Of a DNA stretch of 64,000 nt, positions 33,929 through 43,961 are shown one piece after another; within the stretch, counting starts at the first letter, position 1, and each line of letters begins with the position of its first letter. The translations under genes and the position numbers were made by a program. Below the pieces are notes generated by a model that had not been told where the DNA came from, did no database searches, and saw only the letters and a program-made list of their open reading frames with translations. This DNA comes from Ophiobolus disseminans (taxonomy: Eukaryota > Ascomycota > Dothideomycetes > Pleosporales > Phaeosphaeriaceae): positions 571,065 through 635,064 of the forward strand of contig MU006216.1 of the NCBI GenBank assembly GCA_010093685.1, written 5' to 3'.

Positions 33929-36910
33929 CTACCCACCCCCCGGCGTCCTCCCCGTCCTCTCCCCCTGCGCCCCAATATTATCCCACCCCATAGTCACGCT
34001 CTCGAGCATCTGGTTCCAACTCCCATCACTCATAGGCGTCATCCCCGTCCCCGCATTCAACGCGCCATACTCCCACTCATTGCCCATCAGGAAGCCATTA
34101 TGAAACGACTCATCCGCCGGTCCGCTATACGCATTACCAAACATTTCCCCGCCGGGCCCCGTCGTCTCGGGCGAGGGAAACGACGGAAACACCGTGGCGC
34201 CGGCGACGTTTGTGTTTGCGACGTTAGCGGCCATGGGATTGAGTGAGTTGGCGTTGAGTTGGGTGAAGCCTGGTTTGGGAGATGCGCGGTAAGGCAGGTG
34301 GTGTTGGTGGTCTGATTGCTGGGCGGGGGAGTAGCTGGAGTGGGACGTTGAGCCGCCGCGCGAGTTTGAGCTGATTGTAGCAGGGGAAGGCATGTCGTTT
34401 GTGCCGCGGCTGGTGTCGCCTGAGAGGTCCATTTCGTTGCTGTCGTGGAACGCGAAGCTGGCGGGCGTGAAGTCCTGGGATGTGGCGGAGCCGAGGCCGG
34501 CTTGGGCGGAGATTTGGGGTGGGAGGTATGAGTTGTGCGTGTTCATGTCGATGCTGTTGAGGTTTGCGAGGTGGAATGGGGGGCCGGGCGTGTTGTTTGA
34601 GTATTGCGTGCCGCTGAGACCGGATTTGGACTGCTGGACGGGATTATCGTATGCGGAGGGGTTCAAGCTGCCGTTTCCAAAAGTATTGATGGATGCATTT
34701 GGGTTTTGACTCTCGCGAATTTCGAAAATGGGACTGCAACCAACGGCGTCAGTATTCACTGGAATGACGGAGGGAGCCTGCGAGGCAAATGTTAGCAGTG
34801 TAAACTTACAGGGGAGCAGCATCTATAATTGAGGTGTCATGCTGAGCAGCGACCAAGTTGCTCAAGTTTTGAAGTGATTGAGGCGGGCTTACTTTGTTAT
34901 TAGGAGGTGTGTAAGGTTTTGTTTGGAAGGCCTGAAGGCCAGCACTTTCGAGGTCGAGATCGAGTTGGACTAAGAATGATTCGGTGAGGGGATTCTTCCG
35001 GCGCAGAGCTTGCATTGCTTGCAAGAGAAATTGCAGAGAGGAGTTCATCTGCTGATCTTTTGGTCGTGTCTTCAGGTACTGCACGAAAACGCGTGCTGCT
35101 ACGTAAACACAAAACGATATGAATGGATTCATCTGGCCATGTCAGTGTATGCTAGGATGTATTCTCTAGAGATAGAACTTACAGCACCCAAGTCCAGGTG
35201 ACTAATCATTCGCATGATGGAGGCAATCTCTGCTGCTGCTGTTACGCAGCGAATCTTGCTCTCGTTGCTGACGTTGACTGGCAATCGGTACTTGTCAGCC
35301 TTGAATATCGCCGCTTGATGTAAGCAAATGGCGGACGTATGTATGCACATGTTTGCAAAGATAACGTTGGGGTCAGCGAGTCCAGATGGCAGCCGAAGAT
35401 GGTCAGGGAGACCAAGCGAAGTTTGCAGCAATATTTGCTCAATGTTGCGATGGCGATTCCAGAATCCACCATTAATATCTTCATCGTGATCATCTGGACC
35501 AGGTCGATGCAGATGTAGCAGGTTTCGACCGAACATTGCTGCGGTTAAGACGATGGCGCCAAATGCTTGCAGACTGGATGCACCGTTCGGAACCAGGACT
35601 TGGTCAAGCGATCCTGTCGGCATGGGTTTGCTCTTCTCGTACGCATCTTCGCTGGCTGGGAGGTTTGTCGTTATCTTGAGAATGATTAGCTTATGCACAT
35701 GCAGCAAAGTGCGTCGGTCACTTACGTCTCGCTCGTCGATGGTCATAGGCCAGCCTGTGCCAATACTAGCATATCGGTCAATGCAGAATGCCATCCAAAA
35801 GGTTCTTCTTCGCTCTTCTCGCTCGGTCCAATCTTTTGGAGGAGGAAGACACTGCTTAACATCTAACCCAACGCCGTCCAAACGATGCAACTGCATCATC
35901 TGCGCAAGCCGCACAGCTCTTCCGGCCGAGAGCCACGCTCTCGGAAAGTACATTTGCTTGAACTCGTATGTGCATATCAAGATCCAAGCCTGGCAATGTG
36001 CGAGAGTGATTGTCGACTCTCCGTGTCCCTTCATCTCGTCCATCTGGGCGTATTTCCTAGCCCGTTGGTAGAAGTGCTCTTGCAGCCCTTCGTATTTGTC
36101 CGTAGCAGAAGCTGCCAAAGTCCACATAATGTACCGAAGACATACGGGTGGTCGCATATGGGGCGCAAGGTTTAACGCAGCGAGGAAGCGTGGTCTATGT
36201 ATGAGTGGCATTGATAGGTGTATTTTTGTGAAGTAGATCTGGTACCTTGAGCTCAAATTAGCCAAAGCGCGTTCCACAGGAGAGAAAGACTACTCACAAC
36301 TCGTCCATAACATCTTGCGGTGGCAGAGGCTCTTCCAACCCGAGGCCAATCATTTCCCATGGGAAGTCCGCATCTGCAGTATTCGGCACTGTGCCACCAT
36401 TTTGCAATGTTTCTGCGCCCGATGTTTGTGGATCCTGTATTCTGTCTTGGGTATTCAGGTAGTCGCCGGAGTTTGGGAGAGCTTGTTGTAAGGTGGTAGC
36501 AACGTATGCGGAGGCAGTGTCCTGGCGCGAAGCGTCTTTGGTCGTTTCGGGCGCGTCTTGGTTCTTCAGAAGATGTTCTACTTGTTCTATGTGCACATTG
36601 TCAGCATACGCAATGCGAACGATGGGCGCGACTCACGCAACCGCTGCTCAAGCAGCTTCACGTAGCCCCTCTTCGGCCCACTCTTCTTGCGCACCTCATC
36701 GTAAGCGCAATCGTGTGAAAGCCGGTTACATGTCCCGCATGTTGGTCGAGTCCCGTCACACTTTAGCTTCCGCTTGCGACACAATACACAAGCAATCCGC
36801 TTCACTTTGGCAGCCGCGTCATTTTGTGCGTCTTGGTTGTTTGGTTCGTTTTGTTGTGACAGGTCGTTGAAGAAGCTCTCATCAGGCGATTCCGACTCTG
36901 CCGAAGGCAT
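33929..36910 (-). CDS. Zn(II)2Cys6 transcription factor (fungal_trans type)
   Basis: Nuclear regulator with a fungal binuclear zinc cluster. Exons 36637-36910, 36298-36586, 35726-36245, 35183-35674, 34810-35132 and 33929-34733 give 900 aa. A further intron at 34842-34892 (51 nt, GTAAGC donor) is possible and would give 883 aa in the same frame. The zinc cluster is CVLCRKRKLKC...CGTCNRLSHDC (CX2CX6CX6CX2CX6C), residues about 40-66, followed by the linker KKSGPKRGYVKLLEQRL and a coiled region. The fungal_trans regulatory domain starts near IYFTKIHLSMPLIHRPRFL and includes RRRTFWMAFCIDRYAS. The C-terminal third is Asn/Ser/Gly-rich and likely activating. The start follows the usual short acidic leader (MPSAESESPDES). 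Target genes cannot be read from sequence; no metabolic cluster flanks it. Confidence 0.93.
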
Positions 36911-37934
36911 CTTCAAGAACACAGCGTGGATATGCAGGCGCGAGGCGCGGTGTTGGGTATAAAGTCGGATAGGCGACGAGTTTCCACGTAAGCACGGGAA
37001 TGGGATCCTTCGAAACTCGTGGGAACGTAGGTGGACACTTGACTGCTCAGATGATATCTTCGGACAGACCTCTATCTGCAAGAGAGGATAAGGTTCCAGC
37101 CGAATAGGAGAGACCAGTTGCGCGGCCCAAAATCAGGCATCACTTTCTGCGAATGCGGGCTCCGCGAAGCTGATGATAGGCGTTAGACCAAGAAAATGGT
37201 CTGTAACGTGTTCAGTGGACGGCGGAACGCTCATAGCTGGAGCTGCGCCCTTTCACACATGCAAGCCCTACCGCCAGGCGTGCTGCCTTATGGCTTATGG
37301 CGCGTGTCATGCATCTCGAACACCCGCTGGACGAATCGTCGCGGAGTTGCCGATGGTCGGAATAACCGTCGCAATCCCGCATCAACGGTACCGCAGCGGT
37401 GACCAAACCCGTTCAGAACAATGGGAGTTGATCCAACATTGCTCGAACACCCTACTTGGGGTGACCTTGAAGCTGAAGATACTCTGGTTGGAGGTGGTTC
37501 TTTGTCGACGCAGATGAGCGACTGCGGGGTTAAATGCCCCGCCGAAACCAGCAGCAAGAGATGCGACTGGTTGGCACACCACAATGCAGGAGTCATCACT
37601 GTCAGCTTTCGACCATGTTTGCGAGTCGCCATATGCGTGCATATTTTGAGGCTGAAAGCTGCACGTTATCCTTGTCATAATCTTCGATAGTACCACACCG
37701 CACTTTGTTGTGTTGTATTGCATCCACGGTTGAGACGAAATCATGCAGAAACTAATGTGTGGGTTATGCAATGCAAAGAAGTGAAGCATATATTTGTATG
37801 TAGTCGGTGGTCGCACGCCCCATGCACACGACTATGCAGTGATATGTTACAGATATACTATACTCTGCTTTATATCTCCTCATTGCAAGAGGTAAGATAC
37901 TATACAGCTCGGACAAGGCGTATTGTGTGGAAGT
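36911..37934. other. intergenic region, 1.0 kb
   Basis: It lies upstream of the Zn2Cys6 factor and downstream of the uL2m gene, both on the minus strand. Short overlapping frames only. Nothing that I can support as a gene. Confidence 0.6.
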
Positions 37935-39160
37935 CTACCTCGGCCTGCGTTTGCCTTGGTTTCGTGGCCGGTCCTGGACCAGGAATGTGTGCTTGTTCCT
38001 CTTGTATCTGGTCTTGTAACCTCCTTTGGCCTGCACTTACTGTTAGCTGCACATGTAGATACAAACAATGAGCGATAGACGTACCGGAGTGCCCCATGGA
38101 CTGACAGGGTGTACGTTACCCTTGGACTTACCACGGCCACCACCGTGAGGATGATCAGCTAGCTCGTGTCAGTGTCTGTCTTAATCGAAGCGGGCAAGTG
38201 ACAATACTGACCTGCGTTCATGGCAAGACCACGGACCTCTGGTCGCTTTCCTAGCCACCGGGCGCGTCCTGCTTTACCGAGTTGTGCAAAGTGTGCCTGG
38301 GGGTTGCTGGCGACGCCAATCGTGCAACACGCATCCGCGGCGACCTTGCGGATCTCTCCGCTCTGCAAACGTACAATGACACTCTTGATCTCAGTCCCCT
38401 TGGTCTTCTCCACCTCCTCCTTGTTTACGACGATGGCATACGTGCCCGCGCTTCTGCAGAAGACACCGCCACCCTGGGTCTTGGAGCCAACATTGAAAAT
38501 CTGCGAGCCGAGCGGCACCATGTGGATGGGGAGGCAGTTGCCTCGTGCTGCGGTCTTTGCGGCCAGCATACCGGGATCGATGGCACCACCCATACTGACC
38601 ATCAGCTCCTTGGGGATCCCGCTCCTGTAGCTCTCCACCTCGTCTCCCGCCCGCATACCATCTGCAGCGACAATGTACGACTTCTCACCAGTGGCCACCC
38701 GTGTGATGAGGGCCAGATGCGAGCTGCGGTTCGGGTCGTACTCTATCCTGTCTACGGTGTGCTTGCCGGGCAGGTAGCGCTTGTAGTCGACGATGCGTAT
38801 GCGCCGCTTGTGCCCACCGCCTCTGTGTCTGACCGTCACTCTTCCTGTGTTGTTCCTTCCCCCCAGGTGCTGGCCCTTGCGCGCAATGGTGAGCGTGAGC
38901 AGCGGTCGTCCCTTCCACAGATGGTCGTTCACGGGCCGCTTGAGATGTCGCAGGCCATTCGTCCGCGGCTTGTACGTCCGTAGAGGGATGAATTTCTCCT
39001 TCCGCGAGCTGTCGCCCTGCATCACGCCTCCGTCAACGGCCACCGTGGGCTGCATCGACGGCGGGGGCACCTGGTTGACGGCCTGGACATATGTGCGGGC
39101 GGACAGCAGCGCCCTCCCCAGGCGTGAGGGCTGGAATCGACATATCCGCGGCTGCAGCAT
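37935..39160 (-). CDS. rml2: mitochondrial large-subunit ribosomal protein uL2m (Rml2)
   Basis: Component of the mitochondrial 54S/large ribosomal subunit near the peptidyl-transferase centre. Exons 38212-39160, 38085-38158 and 37935-38030 (introns of 53 and 54 nt) give 372 aa. The first 65 residues are a basic leader that fits a mitochondrial presequence (MLQPRICRFQPSRLGRALLS). The L2 core is clear: GRNNTGRVTVRHRGGGHKRR, RVATGEKSYIVAADGM and GAIDPGMLAAKTAARGNCLP. The near-invariant C-terminal segment VRGLAMNAADHPHGGGRGK, whose His belongs to the catalytic-centre motif in bacterial L2, spans the first intron. The final exon ends with a basic tail. It is divergent from the cyclin B gene. Confidence 0.96.
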
Positions 39161-40014
39161 CTTCCCGGGCGTGTCCTGCAGTCCAATGGGTCACTTTCGG
39201 ATGGCGTGTGGTTGCTAGCGATGTCACGAACAATTCTCAGGCCCGGCCGCAACGGGCTAGCGCACCGGCGGATCCTTGCGTTGCTGCGCGACGTGTGCCT
39301 TCCGCTCTCGTCTTCCTCACGAAACAAGTCGCCTTCACCGTCGCTGCTGCTCTGCACCGCTTCAAAAACATCGCATCCGGCTTCTTTCCCTTTTATCTCC
39401 CCACCGGACAGCCTTCAACATCTATTTGCGTTGGGAAAACGGGCAATTTCGCGGGATTCGAGGTCAGTTTGATAACGCGCTCCGGTGGGGTCGTGCGCAC
39501 GCCAGCCTTTCGTTCCACCCACGCGCACGACGCTTCGGCGCTAGCCCGCCTGCTTGCACTCTGCCCTCAAAACAACACAATACACACTCCTTCCACACCC
39601 ACACACTCACCTTGGCCCAGCACCTCGACACGTCTCCCCCACCGACACTCCTGTGCGCATTGACGAAGGGCTTGCCACCGTCCTCTCAATCACCACAGCC
39701 GCCGCTCTCCCAAGGGTTCGTCTCCCTCTTCCGCACGTCAAAACACCATCGCTGCCGCACCCATATAGCGCGGGTCGTCTGCCAATACTCGCGAGCACCG
39801 ACGGAGCCTGTCCAGAGCAGCCTCCTACACGTCTCCCAGCGTGTTCGGTGCCCGTGTATTGTCTGCCGCCTGTCGCGACACGCCCAATTGCACCCTGCTA
39901 ACGCCCTCAAACAGTGCATCAAAACACGACCTTGCCCGCCACGACACATCACGCACTACTCGAGCATCACCCCGTAGACTATAGTCTTCATCAGCATACC
40001 TAATATTGTTCGCC
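39161..40014. promoter_or_regulatory. divergent promoter region of uL2m and cyclin B
   Basis: The 854 bp separate the two start codons. It is pyrimidine- and CA-rich on the plus strand for most of its length, as in long fungal leaders. Frames up to 230 codons run through it on the plus strand (39276-39977), but they are low-complexity, with no domain, and probably chance. No specific factor site is assigned. Confidence 0.5.
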
Positions 40015-41648
40015 ATGCCTCCTGCCGTAGGTTCTCACTTTTCGTTTTGTCACGTCCACCCCGAACTCGCCATTCGGGGTGCATCCACTAACTCCAGTCA
40101 CAACCCTCCTAACACGTTCTTCTAGGCGCGATCCCTCCGTCAGCGTGCTGTCACCAACGAGAACGATGAGAATGTTGGCACGACGCGCGTGACGCGTGCA
40201 AAGGCCGCGTTGGGTTCTCACGAGTCAGCCGCCGACGTGCCTCAGAAGGGCCTCCAGGTGAAGAAGTCTACTGCTACCCTGGCCGGCAACGGTGCTGCCG
40301 CCACACGGAAGCGTGCTGCCCTCGGCAACATCAGCAACGTCACGAAGAATGAGGGTCTCGGTCTTGGAGCCAAGGATGGGAAGAAGCTGGTGTCTGCAAA
40401 GGCCGGACAGGTCGGGAAAGCATCTCAGCCTACCAAGGTCCAGAAGCCTACTAGGAACGGATCATCACACTCCATCCTCGGCACCAAGGACCGGAAGGCA
40501 GCATCGTCAGAGTTGAAGCGCCCGTCGAGCGGATCTGGCATCGCTGGCCAGCCAGCAAAGAAGCGTCTCACCACCAGTGCGGGCGCAAAGAAAGAGGAGG
40601 ATATTGAGGAGGCTGAGAATGTCGTACCTGCACAGGAGCCCATCGTGGAGCCGGTCAAGGCCATCAAGCCGACAACCAAGGCCAAGACCGAGCCCGTCGA
40701 GCAAGAGATTGCCCAGCACGACATCGAGGAGCCGGTCCCTAACCTGGACGACGAGGACGTTGACGACCCATTGATGGTGTCCGAGTACGTCGTGGAGATC
40801 TTCGAGTACCTCAAAGAGCTTGAGATCGCGACCATGGCCAACCCTGAGTACATGGACAACCAGAACGAACTCGAGTGGAAGATGCGCGGTATTCTCGTGG
40901 ATTGGTTACTCGAGGTCCACACCCGCTTCCGTCTCCTGCCCGAAACCCTCTTCCTCGCCGTAAACATCATCGACCGCTTCCTTTCCGCCAAGGTCGTTCA
41001 GCTAGACCGTCTCCAATTGGTGGGCGTCACCGCCATGTTCATCGCCTCCAAGTACGAGGAAGTCCTCTCGCCCCACGTACAGAACTTCCGACACGTCGCC
41101 GACGATGGCTTTACTGAGGAGGAGATTCTGAGTGCTGAGCGCTTTGTTCTTGCTGCTCTCAACTACGACCTGAGCTACCCCAACCCGATGAACTTTCTGC
41201 GTCGCATCTCAAAGGCGGATAACTACGACATCCAGACTCGCACATTGGGCAAGTACCTTCTTGAGATTGGCTGCTTAGACCACCGCTTCCTCGCCCACCC
41301 TCCTAGCCAGGTCGCCGCTGCCGCCATGTACCTGGCCCGTCTGGTTCTAAACCGTGGCCCATGGGACGCTACCCTTTCTCACTATGCCGGTTATACCGAG
41401 GAAGAGATTCAGCCTGTCCTGAACCTGATGATCGACTACCTCTCTGGTCCCGTTGCGCACGAGGCCTTCTTCAAGAAATATGCTAGCAAGAAGTTTCTCA
41501 AAGGTCAGTACACTCTACACGCACATCGAACATTTACTGACTTGGTACAGCATCCATCGTTCTCCGCAAGTGGTCCAAGGAGTACGTCCTCGAGTTCGGC
41601 AACGTCCTTCAGGAGGAGTCATCATCTCAGCCTCGCATCAAGCATTGA
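40015..41648 (+). CDS. G2/mitotic-specific B-type cyclin
   Basis: Activating partner of Cdk1 at mitotic entry; orthologue of Aspergillus nimE and fission yeast cdc13 by motif content. Exons 40015-40026, 40126-41503 and 41551-41648 (introns of 99 and 47 nt) give 495 aa. The first exon encodes only MPPA. A destruction box, RAALGNISN, stands at residues 67-75, with a basic disordered N-terminal 200 residues. The first cyclin box starts near 225: EYMDNQNELEWKMRGILVDW (MRGILVDWL is the B-cyclin hallmark), then FLAVNIIDRFLS and FIASKYEEV. The second box includes YLLEIGCLDHRFLAHPPSQV. The last exon encodes ASIVLRKWSKEYVLEFGNVL... Retention of the last intron would leave the frame open to 41745 with another tail. 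Likely degraded by APC/C through the D-box. Nuclear/cytosolic. Confidence 0.95.
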
Positions 41649-42553
41649 GTGCTCCACACTTAGTCCAACGACCTTTCCTGCCTTCGTGCTTGTCACCATC
41701 GCGGCCATGAGCTTGATTGGTAGCACACGTATCCATTGCATCTAGCCAGCTTCTTCATGTCTGCATCTTGGCTCTACCATCTTCCGGTCGGCGTTATACA
41801 CGAGCTATACGTGGCTCCTGTGAGCTTCCCACGTGTCCCTTTTTTGTTTCTTGTTACATCTTGCAATGGAGTCGGAGGCGTCATGTCATCACGGTGGCGC
41901 AAATGGCTTGCTCTTTCATCTCTCCTATCTTCATCTCTTTGACAGCGGCTCTGGATACGCGCTCATAACTCTAGCGATCGATATACCAATGATGGTTTGA
42001 CACGAGAGGCTATTGCTTGGGGAACGCGTGAGAGCGTATGTGAACGGAAAAGCAATACACAGTCTACGGTCTGCAGGAGTAGTGTGTTTGCGAATTTTCG
42101 TGTCGCAATAGCAGAGCCTCTTCGAATAAAAAGTTTGAAACAACCATTGATATCTTCGTGCATGTGATTTTTTGCCATTTGTGCAACAACAATCCACATC
42201 GTAACTAGGTACCATCCAAAAGCGTCCATGATCTTTTAAACACGTCCTAAACATGGATCTCCGATCAACACGAACGCGTCCCGTCAATCACCCGCTCTAC
42301 GTCATGCCAACGCATCGCGCCATCTGCCTTGATCGCGGCGACGTCTGAGACGTAAACAAGCCACGTCCCGCGCCTAGCCTCGCGAATCGCCAGCCATATT
42401 CAGCGCGTCCTCTGAACCTCGGCTCACAACCACGCGCACCTCGACGCTAGCCATCTTTGTCCCATGCACTGCACCTCTCCAACGCAACACTATCGCCCTA
42501 ACATCGCCAATACCCACATACCATCCACTCCATACAGCAACAATGCCATCGCC
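41649..42553. other. intergenic region, 0.9 kb
   Basis: This is the 3' flank of the cyclin gene and 5' flank of the HIT gene. ACGCGT (MCB-like) hexamers occur near 42024 and 42272, but such sites also arise by chance. No gene is supported. Confidence 0.5.
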
Positions 42554-43347
42554 ATGAACCCGTCTGATCCGTACCCGCCGGATCCGTGCCCCTTTTGCAA
42601 CATTGCGGCTGCGTATCCGTTTCCTGAGGCGCTGCTGTGGGAGGGCAGGGAAAAGGAGCTGGAGAGATGTGTTCCCGCCGAGGGGGATGTTGATGCCGAA
42701 ATGACGGCGCCGAGTAGTTTTGTGGTGTTGAGGAGTAGGGATGTTGTTGCGTTTTTGGATATTTTGCCGATGGTCGGAGGTAAGTCACATGAAGAGAAGG
42801 ATTGCAGCACGGGTGTGTTGGAGAGGTGGAGTTGGATGGGAGGAAGTCGAAGAGATTGGAGTGTGGGGATTGATGATGAATTTGGGCTGATGCAATGGTG
42901 TTTAGGACATTTACTCGTCACTACGAGAAAGCATAAAGTCAAAGTCGCTGATATGGGTCCTGTGGAGAGTAGGGAGATCGGTATGTTACTAACTCTCTCA
43001 ACGTCCATCGAGAGATTGATATCTTGTCAAAGACCACGCTGACTATCCAAGGTTTCTGGCTGCCCCTTCTCGCTCGCACAGTAGCCAAAGTCACAGGAGT
43101 CACCGACTACAACCTTGTACAAAACAACGGCGCCCGAGCGGCGCAGGTAGTCCCGCATGTACATTTTCACATCATTCCAAGGCCGGCGACGATGCCGGAA
43201 ATTAAGAATAAGAGCTGGACCATGTTTGGACGCGGGCAGAGGGATGATCTAGATGATGATGAAGGTGCTAGGATAGCGAGGGAGATGCGGGAAGTGCTGA
43301 GGGAGGAGGTGGAGAAGATGAAGCATGGGGGGGAGGCGAAGCTGTAA
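42554..43347 (+). CDS. HIT-domain nucleotide-binding protein
   Basis: Member of the histidine-triad superfamily, which hydrolyses or transfers nucleotide phosphoramidates and dinucleotides. Exons 42554-42779, 42906-42980 and 43052-43347 (introns of 126 and 71 nt) give 198 aa. The order of elements is PCPFCNIA near the start (a zinc-type Cys pair common in this group), SFVVLRSRDVVAFLDILPMV, then HLLVTTRKH, and the triad HVHFHIIPRP with His136, His138 and His140. The C-terminal region is acidic then basic (DDLDDDEGARIAREMREVLR), a helical extension beyond the usual 130-aa HIT core. The same frame extends upstream to an ATG at 42464; the ATG at 42554 was chosen because it lies just before the conserved Cys pair. 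The closest named relatives would be yeast Hnt1/HINT-type enzymes; which substrate it uses cannot be told. Confidence 0.9.
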
Positions 43348-43961
43348 TCTATTCATGTAGTATATTTTTGTGAGGAGTCTTTTTGAACGCTGTGGAGGAG
43401 TTCTACAATGTATATGCATCTGCACTGATTTTCTTCGAGATGAACTGTCGATACTTGTAATGTAAACCATATCGAATGTAAACAAGCTTCTCAATGACCC
43501 CCACTAGCAACAGCAGAGCAGTACGCCACTAGATGCATGTAGAGATCATGCAGCTGCAATGCAAGACCGACCACTCGCACCATAACTCGCCTTCCGCAGC
43601 TCAAGTAACATTTCCACTCTACAGAACAAAATTGATTCGAGTCTTTGTCAAACATCTTGTTCCCTTCAACATTGTGACGTTCTGCGACGCCTAAACTTTG
43701 ATGATGGAAATCCGGGGTTGAGTGACAGGGATGACGTCCAGACCGCCATCGCTGTCACCCATGGCAACAAAACCAATGACAAGCCGCAACGTTCGAGCCT
43801 CAACCGGCGCGACACCGCCAGTCTGCAGCAGAGGTCGTACAGTTGTTCGTCGCTCGCTCGATTCCTATTCTTCAAACCTATAGACTTTACACAAATTGCA
43901 ATTGTCGCCTTTGCTGCCGCTGTCGTGCAGTGCAAACAAGCGGTAAACACTCACATTCCAG
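43348..43961. other. intergenic region, 0.6 kb
   Basis: Between the HIT gene and the LIM gene, both on the plus strand. It contains the 3' flank of the first and the promoter of the second. No domain-bearing frame. Confidence 0.6.

Noticed and set aside
39276..39977. 233-codon plus-strand frame before cyclin B
   Set aside because: Low-complexity His/Ser/Pro/Arg translation with three overlapping frames of equal length; it is more likely the pyrimidine-rich leader.
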